A stretch of DNA of 64,000 nucleotides from Cyprinodon diabolis (GCA_030533445.1 CM060075.1:35147196-35211195); one strand, 5' to 3'. Shown: positions 47,201 through 59,257, numbered from the stretch's first letter. A program made the numbers and translations. Notes: generated by a model not told the origin, from the letters alone.

Positions 47201-49613
47201 ACAAGGGGGAGTTAAAGGGGGATTTTGGTTGAATCACAAATTTGCATTGATGTTTCTCAGTGCCTTATTTCCTGCTCTACTCGTCGAAAAATATCAATTT
47301 ATTATTGATGTTAGGTGTTATCATTGACCTGTTATCATTTCCCCCTTGTTTCAACTGTTTTTTTTTTTTATTTGACTGTATTTTTTTTTTATCTCAGTGC
47401 ACATAAAATGCGTATTCCCCAGGAATAAAAAATAACATGTAAATAAAATCATAAGAATGTATATAGGGATTAAAATGGACCGCTGACCAAACAGCTTAGC
47501 TAGAGCTGAAGTCACAGATTAAAAATTTGTCACTATTAAAAGTTATAGGCTATACATACCAGGTAAATGTTAGTTTTTTGCTTTTAGAAGCCGTTTTTTT
47601 TTTTTAATAAAACAGCCAATGAAAATAAATCTTTTAGGAAAGAACAAAAGAGTTGTTCAACTAAAATGTCCTTCAAATGTCAGGCTGGGACCTTTTGATG
47701 GCAAATTTTCCACACAGGGATGTATTCATTAAACAAAAGTCGGTAACAAATACAGTAAAACTTTAACTTCTACAGTCACTTATTTAGCAGATAATTCTTC
47801 AAGCATTTCTTCTTCCTGTTCAAAAAGCCAGTAAAGATTCCCAGGCTTGCAAAGGTGTAACTACTGTAGAAACATATATTTAATGCCGTGAAGCAAATAG
47901 TATGAATTATAGTTTGGGAAGTTCATTTGGCTAAAAAGATTTTAAAACTCTGCACGCTTATTGGAAAATATGTTTTCATGCAAAAATAATGACAATATGA
48001 ATTAACAGCTATTATTTAAGCCAATTTTTTTCTATCGCATATTGAAGACAACATAGGTGACCAAAGTGCTACAAAAGTGTTACAAAATGTATTGATAATT
48101 GATTGCATTAAAACCATTAAAACAAATAAAAGTAGAATAAAAAAGGTAAAATACCCAGTGAAATAAATAGATCTAATAAGCATAATGGTAAGCTAAAATC
48201 TGCTCAGCTATAACTAAAATAAAGTGACAGTTGGTCTAAAAGTGATTTTGTGCATTTTAAACATCTTTTTCATTGTATAGTAATAACTTGTATAGCGATC
48301 TACTGTTTTTTGCTTTTTCTATCTTCTTTTGAATGTGTTTTTTTTTTTTGTAACTGTGTGTTTTTTTACGAACTGATTTTGAAGTTTCAATAAAGCTTTA
48401 TTTTATATAAAAACGAGAAAAACATGCCACAGATTGTCTTTAATTTAAGCAGTTTATTAAGTGAGGTTAAATAAAACCACTCATGCTTAGTGAAGTCTCT
48501 AAGTTTACACTTTTAATATATAACTGGGGCATTCTTTATGTGAATTTTTTTATTTTTAAATTAATCAGTGTTTTTAGGATCCCTTATCCTTTATTCTTTT
48601 AACCACTCTTCAAAATGGGAAAACAAGAAACAAGTAATTGGAGGAAATGGTTATATATCAAAAGATTAATAAAATCTGATTGCTGTTAGAAGACTTGATC
48701 AGGCGGTATCTTCATGTCCCAAATAGCATCTAAATAACATCTACATGGTGAATGTGAACAGGGAGCAAGCTTTGGGAGGTATTGGGAATCCTGTTTTGTT
48801 TTTTGTGTTTTTTTTTAACTGATTCTTAAAAAAAATGAAAAAAAACAGAAATGACAGGTGTCTTTGTCATGATGTGGTTAAAGAAATATCCAAGGTTGTA
48901 GTTGTACTAAAAACTGTAAAAAAAAAAAATAAAAAAAAAAGAAGCCAGTGAAATCAAAAGTAGAGAAAATGACAACAGTGAGCATAAATAAAGGGATGGA
49001 GGAGAAGATATAGCAAGTAAAACCAAAAGAGTTAAAAGAGGAGTTTTGCTGCATCTGGGGGAGAGTAAAGGCAGGAGAGCTGATGTGAGAATAATTAACC
49101 AAAGCAGAGGATCAAGAGAAAGTATCTGGCATAAATCTAGCAGAAAAATCTGTTAATGTAAGAAAAAAAATGATAAAAGCAAACATTGAACTATTATGAA
49201 CACAAATAAGGAAAATGGTAAGGCAAAAATATACCAAGTTTCCAACAAAATCTGTAGAAATGTTTTAGTTCATTTTAAACAACAAGGAAAACATAAAATA
49301 TAGAGATAAAAGAAAACCAGCAGACAAACTGGGATCACAATAATTTAAAAAGCATTTTTAATAAAGTATAACATAAAGAAGGAAATGCAAAACATTTTTT
49401 TAATATAAATTCTTCTATTATATGCATTCTTCCACAGCTTTGGCTTCATTAAATAAAAACATTTGGGGTCTAATCTGCTGATAAACAGGACTTGGCTCGA
49501 CTTGCTTCCTCTCTCAGATTTGAATAGGATTTTATTAATGATTTAATGCACAGATAAATGATTAACTCCCACCCACCACCACCTCCACCTACCACCAACC
49601 TCCTTCCTCTTTA
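47201..49613. other. spacer between the two paralogues, no gene seen
   Basis: Very AT-rich, with T and A homopolymers and several AATAAA words. No third paralogue exon was found here. Confidence 0.55.
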
Positions 49614-49680
49614 GACATGTCAGGACTCATCTCCATGACCAAACTTTGCAGCCCTGCATGAATAAGGATTAATAAAGGTA
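49614..49680 (+). promoter_or_regulatory. promoter of secreted cysteine-rich gene 2
   Basis: GACATGTCAGGACTC and TTGCAGCCCTGCATGAATAA mirror the block before gene 1. A weaker TATA-like AATAAAGG lies at about 49671, some 80 bases before the ATG. Confidence 0.55.
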
Positions 49681-49755
49681 CAAAGCAGTCTGTAGTTGCG
49701 CAGTTAGACAGATGCTTTTAGAGACCTCCGAGCGAAAACAGGAAACCCTAACACC

Positions 49756-51294
49756 ATGGCTAATCCAATGGGAGTCACTCTTCTGCTGATCATACTGGTC
49801 AACTGTTTTTCCGACAGGACAGGTACTTCGTCCAAAACACAGATTGAGATGAATAAATATTTCTCATCTAACAGGTTCTCTGATTGACAATCTATTAGAT
49901 TCATTATTTGGGTATGAATTGTGTATTTCTCCTTCTGTATTAATTTAGGATAATTTTTTGTTGTCTTTTTTTCCTTTTCAGCTCACTGTTATAAATCTAA
50001 TTCTGTTGGATTTACTAAAGCAGAAATACGCAGATGCACATGCTTAGGTAAGTGATAACTGGCTGGCTAAGCCTTTTAATATTTCCTTTAGAATTATCAG
50101 GGTTGCAAAAATGTTGCTGTCTGCAAGAGTAAACTGAACAAAGCAAAACTCCCTGAACTCCCTGTTAGGTTTCTCCTTAGGTGTGAGTGTGTGTGTAAAT
50201 TGTTGTTTGCCCTGTGATGGACTGGCGACCTGTCCAGGGTCTACCCTGCCTCTTGCCCGTAGACAGCTGGAGTTAGGCACCAGCAACCCTTGCAACCCCA
50301 CTTGGGATTAAGCGTGTCAGCAGATGGATGGATGTATTTCTACTGAAAGGCACACTAGGGAGTGTCTATTGGCCACAAGTGCTGCAGTACTGTTGCAACA
50401 GTCAACACTTTGCGGAGACACAGCTGCCATGTGTTTTGATTAGGGAACGCGCTAGGCATCTAGGTTCATCATCAGAAACGCTGCTGCTCTCTGGAGAGCA
50501 CCATCGGGACACATAACGGGGCATGGAGGACCAGCGGCAGAGCTCCAGTGAAGAGCCACTGGGTCGGACGGGGTGTTCTTCTAGTTCACATGACTTAGCC
50601 ACTGCGTTGCGTCTTCTCCCAACTTACATAGGGGGTATTTCAACCGGGGAGCCCCAATTGTAGCAATGATAGTGTCAAGTGCTGTATAGTGGCCTGAGGA
50701 ATCATTTAAAATAATGAATATGCATCCACTCATAAGTTCACAAAGTCCGCATTGTGCCTTTAAGGCAGGGGTTTCAAACTGGTTCCAGAAAGGGCCGTGC
50801 GGCTGCAGGCTTTCTTTCCAACCAAGCAAAAGCACACCAGACACCATTCATCTCATCAAGTCATCATGTTCAGATTGGACTCAAAACCACTTTGACACCC
50901 CTGCTTTAAGGTATTAAACTGTTGTTTTGTTGTTGTTTTTTTTTTTGGGGGGGGGGGGGGGGGGGTTGTTTTTTTCCTTTTGAGTTTTTTTTTGCAAACT
51001 TGGTATGAAACATCTATATAACCATCTTTGTCATTTCAGTTATTGGGCTCTGCAAAATGAATTGTCGCTATCCACTTCCAGTCTTAAGTGATACAGAGCA
51101 AGAGGCTGTGAAGAGATGCCTGTGCTGCAAAGTAAAGAACAAGAAAGACAGTAAGTGAAGCTTAAGCATATTTTGCCTTATTCTTTTTAGCTCACTATCT
51201 AATCATGTTTTCTTCTCTAATCTTTACAGGAACTCCAAAGAGAAAACAATTCTGTGATTCTGTTCGATGCTATACTCCAGCAGGGCCTTTATAA
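49756..51294 (+). CDS. small secreted cysteine-rich protein 2, tandem paralogue
   Basis: Four exons: 49756-49822, 49982-50047, 51040-51150 and 51230-51294, all GT-AG and phase 1, giving 102 residues. The signal peptide is MANPMGVTLLLIILVNCFSD. Ten mature cysteines lie at 25, 41, 43, 49, 53, 71, 73, 74, 90 and 95. SVGFTKAEIRRCTC aligns with SVGFTRANVRSCRC of gene 1, KRCLCC with MHCLCC, and RTPKRKQFC with RTPAMREFC. In place of the RGD of gene 1 it has HCY, which adds a cysteine. It is basic near the C-terminus (KVKNKKDRTPKRK). Intron 2 is swollen by a retroelement tail, a hAT MITE and a G19 run. Function unknown; a host-defence or signalling peptide is a guess. A polyadenylation signal lies at 51735. 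Confidence 0.75.
50195..50338 (+). mobile_element. retroelement 3' tail with GATG end, in intron 2 of gene 2
   Basis: CCCTGTGATGGACTGGCGAC, CCACTTGGGATTAAGCG and GATGGATGGATG form the same retroelement end seen in reverse at 22015-22180. Confidence 0.7.
50766..50903. mobile_element. 138 bp hAT-type MITE in intron 2 of gene 2
   Basis: Ends CAGGGGTTTCAAACTGGTT and AACCACTTTGACACCCCTG, with exact 8 bp duplication CTTTAAGG at 50758-50765 and 50904-50911. Confidence 0.95.
50947..50965 (+). repeat. G19 homopolymer flanked by T-runs
   Basis: Nineteen consecutive G between T-rich runs, 75 bases before the acceptor of exon 3 of the second secreted-peptide gene and on its sense strand. It could form a quadruplex in DNA or pre-mRNA. 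Run length may also be a sequencing artefact. Confidence 0.9.
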
Positions 51295-52440
51295 ACGAGG
51301 GGGATGATTGTACAAAATACCCACTAATGGCTGAAATGGGATAATGAATAATCTGTGCATTGTATAACTGCATGTTTTATTTTTGCATTTCTGAATCCTG
51401 CTACAATAACATCTGTATTGTATGACCAAATGATTGTATAAGCAAATCTTCTGTCCAATCTAACCATTTCCTGTTAAAAAAAATTACAATGTAAATTTAT
51501 AATAAGACAGTGCTGTAAACTATTTTAAAACTATTCTTACAAAATATTAATCTCTGTCTTTTTTCTTCACTCATTTTTGAAAATATTTTACTATACTTAC
51601 TTAAACTTTATCCGGTAATACATTTGGATTGACCTTTTCTACTAAATGTATTTTTGGGATTGACTACACTAAAATTATGATGTTTATGAATATATTTCCA
51701 TTCCTTATATTTGTGATATTGTTGTTGAAATGTTAATAAATATGATTGGTCTTCAAACATAAAATTTGTTCTTTTAATTTATTATTTGTATACAAACTTA
51801 ACTGTCATTAAAAACAGACATTTATACATATTCTCAGATAACAGAAGATGATATGATCTCTCTTTGGTTTGCAAATTAAATCTACATGTAATACTATTTA
51901 TAAAAATGTGAATATTGTTTCTACTCAAATTTCTTAAATAAACAAAATAAAATTTTGAAAAAAACCTGCAAGAAAATGTTTGTCATGCAAACCTTTAGAA
52001 ATGTCTTACAGTAAATCTGCAAAAAATCTATTTAAACTCTGATGTAATTCTAACCAGATATGACACACCATAACAAAGGCTGTAAAAAATAAAAATACTT
52101 TTGATTTAAGGTAGTTTGTTATGTAAATGTTTCCAACCAGTCACACAGGCTAAAGATGGTAACAGTGATAGCGCTATCTAACACTTTCTACCACAACTTT
52201 CATGATGAAGTTATTTCAAGCTTTTAGTAAACACTATGCAGAAATTACAGGGGAAACTAGTTTATTGCTTGAATGTTAGAGTATCAATGTATTGTATTCG
52301 GGAGGAAACTCATTCAGTAGGTGAAGATGAAGCATATAAACATTCAAACAGCTAGGACTTGTGCATATTCTCATTGGGTTCCTCCTCGTTTTGATTCTGT
52401 TCTCCATTGCACAGTAAATACTAAGTAACTATCTGAGTGT
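51295..52440. other. 3' UTR of gene 2 and intergenic DNA
   Basis: The UTR probably ends after AATAAA at 51735. The rest is AT-rich with nothing recognised. Confidence 0.5.
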
Positions 52441-53146
52441 CAGTGGTGTCAAAATTACACACATTTGTTACTTAAGTAGAGGTTCAGATACTGCAGTTTA
52501 AAAACACTCTGGTAAAAGTTGAAGTATCAACTTGACCTCTTTACTCAAGTAAAAGTGAAAAAGTATGTGCTCCAAAAACTACTTAAAGTATGAAACTATA
52601 AAGTAACCTTTAGAAGAAAAAAAAAAACAGCTAGATGCCACTATATGAATTGAAAGCTCAATTTTTTGACTATTTCAAAAAATTCTTGGAGATAGGGCCA
52701 AGGATGAGGGAGGTCTTGTTGGTCTCCGACTCCATCTCCCGATACGCTCTCGCCTGTGACGACCTTTCAGACATTTCAACATCTTTTTCTGCATCCAACA
52801 TTGTAGCATGGCATAGACAATTCATGTTTGCAGTTTGAAGAACACCTGCTTGCTTCTGATGATTTCCTTTAGCTAACCGATGAGTGTTTGCGTTACATGA
52901 CTCATCCAATTACATTAGTTTTCACTAGATGTGGATGGTACCAATGATCTGCATTGGATGGCGCACATGACGTGAAATAAATATTTAGAAACATTAAACA
53001 GAAGCCAAGAGTAATGAGTAACATCCTTTTTACAAATGTAAGGAATAGAAAGTACAGATACTTTTGTGAAAATGTAATGAGTAGAAGTCAGAAGTAGGAA
53101 GGAAAATAAGTAAGTCTAGTTAAGTCTTTGTTACTTGACACCTCTG
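52441..53146. mobile_element. probable hAT-type non-autonomous element (CAGTGGTGTC family)
   Basis: The left end CAGTGGTGTCAAAATTACAC and right end TTGTTACTTGACACCTCTG resemble a widespread fish repeat with these ends. It is about 706 bp, no matching target duplication is visible, and it lacks a transposase. Confidence 0.6.
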
Positions 53147-53940
53147 TTAATTAATATATTGTTAATCAAATGTGAAGCAAGGACATCATTGATTTAGACT
53201 GCTTTTTTTCCTATCAGCATTTATTTACAGTCAGGTCCATAAATATTGGGACATCAACACAATTCTAATCTTTTTGGCTCTATACACCACCACAATGGAT
53301 TTGAAATGATACAAACAAGATGTGCTTTATCTGCAGACTTTCAGCTTTAATTTGAGGGTATTTACATCCAAATCAGATGAACGGTGTAGGAATTACAACA
53401 GTGTGTATATGTGCCTGCCACTTTTTAAGGGACCAAAAGTGAAGGGACAATCTGCCAGTGTTGGGCAAGCTACTTGTCCAGTGTAGTGAGCTAAGCTATC
53501 AGTTACTCAACAATAAATTAAGCTTCACTACACCAAAGCTACCACCTAAAGAATTATAGCAAGCTAAGTTACACTAAGAGAAAACTTCTTCAGACCTCAA
53601 TTAAACAGTCGATTCAAGTAACAAATGAAACTGTTTACAAAAAAGGTGAAGAAAATAAAGAAGTTAATTAAGAGATATATATACACTTATGTCTCACTGT
53701 GTAATTTAATTTCTACCTACATATTTATTCATTGTATTTTGGGGGGTAATTAATTGAATGTTCATTTATTTATTGAGCATGTATTTAACTTATGTATTTA
53801 TTTTTATACATGGGAGAGCTGTTCCTCCATACCTAAAAAATCTTATCTGTGCAAATAAGCCTTAAAACATCTGAACACGTACTTTTTATCAGAGGATTCA
53901 ACAAGTTTCAAAATCTCTGAAGATAAGGCGCTCTGCTCCT

Positions 53941-55447
53941 GTCAATTCAATTCAATGCAGTTTATTTATATAGCGCCAAATTCACAACACATGTCATCTC
54001 AAGGCACTTTACAGTTCAACCAGATCATACAGTCAAATTGATACAAAGTTTTCTATCTAAGGAAAACCAGTTGATTGCATTGACTCATTGACTCAAATAC
54101 AATCCCTCACACTAAGCATGCTTGCAGCGACAGTGGAGAGGAAAAACTCCCTTTTAACAGGAAGAAACCTCCAGCAGAACCAGGCTCAGTGTGAGCGGCC
54201 ATCTGCCGAGGCCGACTGGGGTTCAAGGAGACAGAAGCAGAGATACAAAAATCAGCTGTAAAAGGCGGCCCCGTCCAGGAAACACACAGCCAGGCAGACG
54301 AGCTCCAAGGCAGCTCCCATGCCAGAGGATGAAGAGAGCACATCCACCCAGCCACGGCCAGAGAAACAGGACCACACTGAAAAACAGGCCAATCTCCAAC
54401 ATCTACAAACAAGGGTGTTGATGGAAGCAGCACAGCTGATGTTTCTTTCCTGGATGACGTCACAGCCAAACAGGAACAGACGAGGCAAAGCTACTCTGAG
54501 GAAAAGCAGAGAGAGCAGAACGTTAGAGATTGAACTAACAGATTCTGCAGAATAGGAGAACAGAGAGAAAATGAAGCAGAAAGATGAAATGGGGGTCCCT
54601 ATGTCCTCCAAAAGTCTAAGCCTATAGCAGCATAACTTTAAAGACAGCTCAGGATAACCTGAGCCACCCTAACTATAAGCTTTATCAAAAAGGAAAGTTT
54701 TAAGCCTAGTCTTAAAAGTAGACAGAGTGTCTGCCTCACGGACTAAAACTGGTAGTTGGTTCCACAGGAGAGGAGCCTGATAACTAAAAGATCTGCCTCC
54801 CATTCTACTTTTAGAAATTCTAGGAACCACTAGTAAACCTGCAGATTGAGAGCGAAGTGCTCTGTTAGGAACATAAGGAACAATCAGATCTCTGATATAA
54901 GATGGAGCTTGGCCATTTAAGGCTTTATATGTGAGAAGGAGGATTTTAAATTCAATTCTTGATTTAACAGGAAGCCAATGAAAAGAAGCCAGGATAGGAG
55001 AGATATGATCTCTCTTTTTAATTTTCATCAGAACTCTGGCTGCAGCATTTTGGATCAGCTGAAGGCTTTTAACTACAGTTTGTGGACTTCCTGATAGTAA
55101 AGAATTACAATAGTCCAGCCTTGAAGTAACAAATGCATGGACTAGTTTCTCAGCATCACCCCTGGACAGGAGATTTCTAATTTTTGCAATATTCCTCAGA
55201 TGAAAGAAGGAAATTCTAGAAACCTCTTTGATCTGGGATTTAAATGACAGGTCCTGATCAAAAATAACACCAAGATTTTTTACTTTATTATCTGAAATCA
55301 GTTTAATCCCATCCAAATGAAGTGACTGGCTAATCAGCTTCTTTTTCAGAGACTCTGGTCCAAAGACTATAACTTCTGTTTTGTCTGCATTCAGAAGCAG
55401 AAAGTTAAGAGTCATCCAGGTTTTTAAGTCTTCAAGACATGCCTGTA
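53941..55447 (-). mobile_element. L2-clade LINE inserted in the hAT element
   Basis: The 5'-truncated LINE runs from about 55447 down to an ATTGA-repeat tail near 53945. It has a long 3' UTR (53960-54668) shared with 34822-35342 and 27838-28240. Confidence 0.9.
54669..55415 (-). CDS. LINE reverse transcriptase, C-terminal 248 residues, frame intact
   Basis: Open from MTLNFLLLNADKTEVIVFGP to the natural end FKTRLKTFLFDKAYS. It lacks the catalytic YADD-containing half because the insert is 5'-truncated; homologous sequence continues upstream of this ATG to about 55447. Motifs TSRLDYCNSL, IQNAAARVL and FHWLPV are those of the L2 clade. The clean frame means this insertion is younger than the copies at 27838 and 34822. 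Confidence 0.9.
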   Translation of the reverse strand: MTLNFLLLNADKTEVIVFGPESLKKKLISQSLHLDGIKLISDNKVKNLGVIFDQDLSFKSQIKEVSRISFFHLRNIAKIRNLLSRGDAEKLVHAFVTSRLDYCNSLLSGSPQTVVKSLQLIQNAAARVLMKIKKRDHISPILASFHWLPVKSRIEFKILLLTYKALNGQAPSYIRDLIVPYVPNRALRSQSAGLLVVPRISKSRMGGRSFSYQAPLLWNQLPVLVREADTLSTFKTRLKTFLFDKAYS

Positions 55448-55970
55448 ATCTATGTTACTGTAATCTGTCTCCTCCTCCATCCTGTGTGTGTGGCTCTGTG
55501 TGTCTGCGGATGTCATTCTTTGAGTTCCACTGCAGTGCGCATGCACATGTTTCGTAGACACAGACAGGAGAGGCAGAATAGAGGCTCATGCGTGAATGTC
55601 CAGCAAATAACTCCGATTGTTGTTTCAAAAATAGAAAACCTGGTTTCATTACTTAGTTATGCCCTGGATTTTGAAGCGTTTGTGGACGCTACGTCGCAAC
55701 TTGATAAAAACAATAACGTCACTACTGGAAAGTTACTTGATAAATAAAGCAGCGACGCTACGGTCAAGCTACTGGAAAATGTAGTTAAACTAATAGCTTC
55801 GCTACATGTAGCGGCGCTACTGCCCATCACTGCAATCTGCTGCTCAGCTGTTCCATGGCCAGTCGTGTGTTATTCCCTCATTATCCCATTTACAAGGAGC
55901 AGATAAGAGGTCCAGAGTTCATTTCAAGTCTGCTATTTGCATTTGGAATCTGTTGCTGTCAACTCTCAAT

Positions 55971-56972
55971 ATGAGATCTAAAGAGCTGTTGCTATCAGTA
56001 AAGCAAGCCATCATTAGGCTGAAAAATCAAAACAAACCCATCAGAGAGATAGCTAAAACATTAGGTGTGACCAAATCAAGTGTTTGGAACATTCTTAAGA
56101 AGAAATAACGCACCGGTGAGCTCAGCAACACCAAACGACCCATGAAGATCACGGAAAACCACTGTGGTGGATGACCGAAGAATTCTTTCCCTGGTGAAGA
56201 AAACACCCTTCACAACAGTTGGCCAGATCAAGAACACTCTCCAGGAGGTAGGTGTATGTGTGTCAAAGTCAACAATCAAGAGAAGACTTCACCAGAGTGA
56301 ATACAGAGGGTTTACCACAAGATGTAAACCATTGGTGAGCCTCAAAAACCGGAAGGGCAGATTAGAGTTTGCCAAACAACATCTAAAAAAGCCTTCACAG
56401 TTCTGGAACAATATCCTTTGGACGGATGAGACCAAGATCAACTTGTACCAGAGTGATGGAAAGAGAAGAGTGTGGAGAAGGAAAGGAACTGCTCATGATC
56501 CAAAGCATACCACCTCATCAGTGAAGCATGGTGGTAGTGTCATGGCGTGGGCATGTATGGCTGCCAATGGAACTGGTTCTCTTGTATTTATTGATAATGT
56601 GACTGCTGACAAAAGCAGCAGGATGAATTCTGAAGTTTTTCGGGCAATATTATCCGCTCATATTCAGCCAAATGCTTCAGAACTCATTGGACGGCGCTTC
56701 ACAGGGCAGATGGACAATGACCCAAAGCATACTGCGAAAGCAACCAAAGAGTTTTGTAAGGGAAAGAAGTGGAATGTTATGCAATGGCCAAGTCAATCAC
56801 CTGACCTGAATCCGATTGAACATGCATTTCACTTGCTGAAGACAAAACTGAAGGGAAAATGCCCCAAGAACAAGCAGGAACTGAAGCCCGTTGCAGTAGA
56901 GGCCTGGTGATGTCTATGCCTTCCAGACTTCAGGCTGTAATTGACTGCAAAGGATTTGCAACCAAGTATTAA
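55971..56972 (+). pseudogene. broken Tc1-like transposase of the outer element
   Basis: Starts MRSKELLLSVKQAIIRLKNQ with a recognisable first helix-turn-helix (IREIAKTLGVTKSSVW). It stops at TAA 56106-56108. The frame resumes from about 56164 (VDDRRILSLVKK) through D in WTDETKI, D in QMDNDPKHT and E in NPIEHAF. It is broken again at 56908 (VEAW then TGA), with the normal ending DCKGFATKY readable up to 56972. At least two lesions; it is not functional. It lies entirely to the right of the hAT insertion. Confidence 0.92.
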
Positions 56973-57226
56973 AAAGTGAAAGTTTGATTTATGATTATTA
57001 ATCTGTCCCATTACTTTTGGTCTCTTAAAAAGTGGCAGGCACATATACACACTGTTGTAATTCCTACACCGTTCATCTGATTTGGATGTAAATACCCTCA
57101 AATTAAAGCTAAAAGTCTCCAGATAAAGCACTTCTTGTTTGTATCATTTCAAATCATTGTGGTGGTGTATAGAGCCAAAAATATTAAAATTGTGTCGATG
57201 TCCCAATATTTATGGACCTGACTGTA

Positions 57227-58775
57227 TTTACTGTCTCATTTCTGTATTTGACCAATCTGTTTCTGTAAGTAATCAGCACCTTTCTGTAAGTAATCAGCAC
57301 ATTTAGGAGCAGATGTGAACCATGCTTATCTTTGTTTTGCCATGGATGCTCATTCTAGTAATCTACAGCAAGATCCAGTGTGTCAGCTTGAAAGCCCTCA
57401 TGTTTTTAGTTTAGTTAAATAGGGGTGAGATTCCACTAGCTTTTGTCTCTTCTGACGGCTGTTATGCTTGCTTTTAAAAGTACAATAAACAATCAGATAA
57501 GTGAAAGTTGAGGTTTGTTATTTATGTGGAAATCCAACTGTGAAAGCTGTATGATTCAAAGTTGAACTGATAGAAAGTACAGAATTGTTATTCTAGTATT
57601 ATTCTTGCTACTTTGTTGAAGTTTTATGTTTAATAAAAAAAGGTTCAATTTTTAAGAAAAGGTTAAAAAATGTCAGCCAGACTTTATTTCGGCTTCTAAG
57701 GTAATCAGACATGTTTCGTTCATAATTACTTATGAAGAAAAAAACTACATATAGTTCTGACCAAAAAATATTGAGGGGAAGCCTTTAGTTCTAGGGATTC
57801 CCATCAATTTTAAAATGTATACTGTACAGTCTAGACTTTAATTGAGTCCTCCTTAAATCTATTATTCACTTAAGAATATTTCAAGTCTGAAGTTAACAGT
57901 TCCAAGAATATTTTACATAATTAGTCAACAGTCATGGGAATAGAGCTGCCATGTTTACCATCTGACCTTCTTGTATTTATACCAAAACACAGAAAAAAGA
58001 CAGCGTACAGAAAGAACGTAAGTCAGTTATAAGCAAGGACAAAACAGTTCACTGTGCTTGGACTTTCAGACTTTAAGGTTTTTAAATAGGTAAGTTATTT
58101 TAATTATCAAGACTGGTTGGCTATCTTTAGTTGCCAACACATTTTAGACTCTTTCTGTACTTTGAATTGGCTTGTGTTCATAAAGCAGGGCTAAAATAGG
58201 ACTTCAGAAGAAAAAAGAAAGTACAGGGTTTTTCCTTTAAAACATACATCAACATATGTTGGTTTTGACTATTTGTTTCTATGTCACTGGATCTAATATT
58301 AATAGATCTTATTGGAACACTTGAGGGAAAACCTGCAAGGACAAATATAGCAATAATGTTTTTTGCTTTGTGTTTGGTCTCTACTTTAGTTATCATACCA
58401 AACAATATAAACACATTTCTATTTTTTACAGAATCGCTTTAAACTAATTAATGAGGGCAACCATTGCAAGTTAAGGTGTTATGCCTATTTAAATTTATTT
58501 TTTTAAAGCGGTTATTTTTTGTCTTTATTTTATACACTCATGCCAATGCTTCACATGAGAGACATTCTCACTTAGATAACTTCTTTGGTTGCCCTGAGGA
58601 AAATCTGATTAGATGTTTCAGATGGAGCATCATCAGAGTAAAGCTATCTCACTTAACCAGATGATGTGAATTCATGACCATGCGATATGAGATTTTGTTG
58701 TGTTTTGATCTGATACTTTTGCTCTAACTTGTATGAATGTAACCTCTGATATGGCACTGGATGTACAGGTGAGCT
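57227..58775. other. intergenic and upstream region of the PLAC8-like gene
   Basis: AT-rich DNA. No clear TATA box is placed, and no other gene is seen. Confidence 0.45.
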
Positions 58776-59139
58776 ATGTCCAGACAAGTAATCAGTACGC
58801 AGCCAAAGACCAAGGCCAAACAGGTTGGAGAGTGGAGCACTGGACTGTGTGAGTGCTACAAAGACATCGGAGACTGTAAGTGAACCACATGATGTAAAAC
58901 AAGTGAAGTTATGATATTCAGGCCCAGCTGCCCTTTATGTATCAGCATATTGAGAACTTTGTGTGTGTCTGTGTGCGTTTGCAGGTTGTTTTGCTTGCTG
59001 CTGCCTCCCGTTGTTTACCTGTAAGGTTACCAGTGCAGTTGGTGCCTGCCCCTGCCTGCCTCTGCTGGACTGTATCAGCTGTGTCCCTCCAGCCTCTCTG
59101 GCCATGAGGGCTTCTGTCAGGGAACGATACGGCATTAAG
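58776..59139 (+). CDS. PLAC8/cornifelin-like protein, first two coding exons (partial)
   Basis: Exons 58776-58875 and 58985-59139, with GT-AG border and phases that fit, give 85 residues. The start MSRQVISTQPKTKAKQVGEW is followed by STGLCECYKDIGDCCFACCC, the classic PLAC8 cysteine-rich start. SLAMRASVRERYGIK closes exon 2. PLAC8 members (cornifelin, onzin, fish ponzr) are small cysteine-rich proteins. The family's last part (normally a DC...CC...CQ...RE segment) should follow in phase 0. I found no such exon in the 4.9 kb to the window edge, an interval that holds two MITEs and a hAT element. It may lie beyond 64000. The donor after K85 is GTGTAT, weaker than average. Confidence 0.88.
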
Positions 59140-59257
59140 GTGTATCCCATCTCACTTTCTCAGTTACTCAGAAATTAATCTGTTGGTGTTTCTGAACGTC
59201 CGCCCTAACCCCTAAATCCTTCAATCACTTCATAGAGGGGGGACAATATGCAGTGTA

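Larger units (their letters stand above)
53456..55832. mobile_element. hAT-type element inserted in the Tc1 element
   Basis: Ends CAGTGTTGGGCAAGC and GCGGCGCTACTGCCCATCACTG-type partner are flanked by the exact 8 bp duplication CAATCTGC (53448-53455, 55833-55840). There is no transposase, and the middle is replaced by a LINE insertion. The left part is 53456 to about 53940, the right part about 55448 to 55832. Confidence 0.92.
53228..57224 (+). mobile_element. Tc1-like transposon, outer layer of a nested insertion
   Basis: Ends CAGTCAGGTCCATAAATATT and the inverted partner, with target TA at 53226-53227 and 57225-57226. Inverted repeats are about 210 bp. The hAT insertion and its duplicated 8 bp account for 2385 bases; without them the element would be 1612 bp, a normal Tc1 length. 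Confidence 0.95.

Noticed and set aside
46209..51294. Calling the two secreted genes CXC chemokines
   Set aside because: The CxC pair and signal exon fit, but the later cysteines (CLCC, C...C end), the all-phase-1 exon layout and the absence of the chemokine core argue against it.
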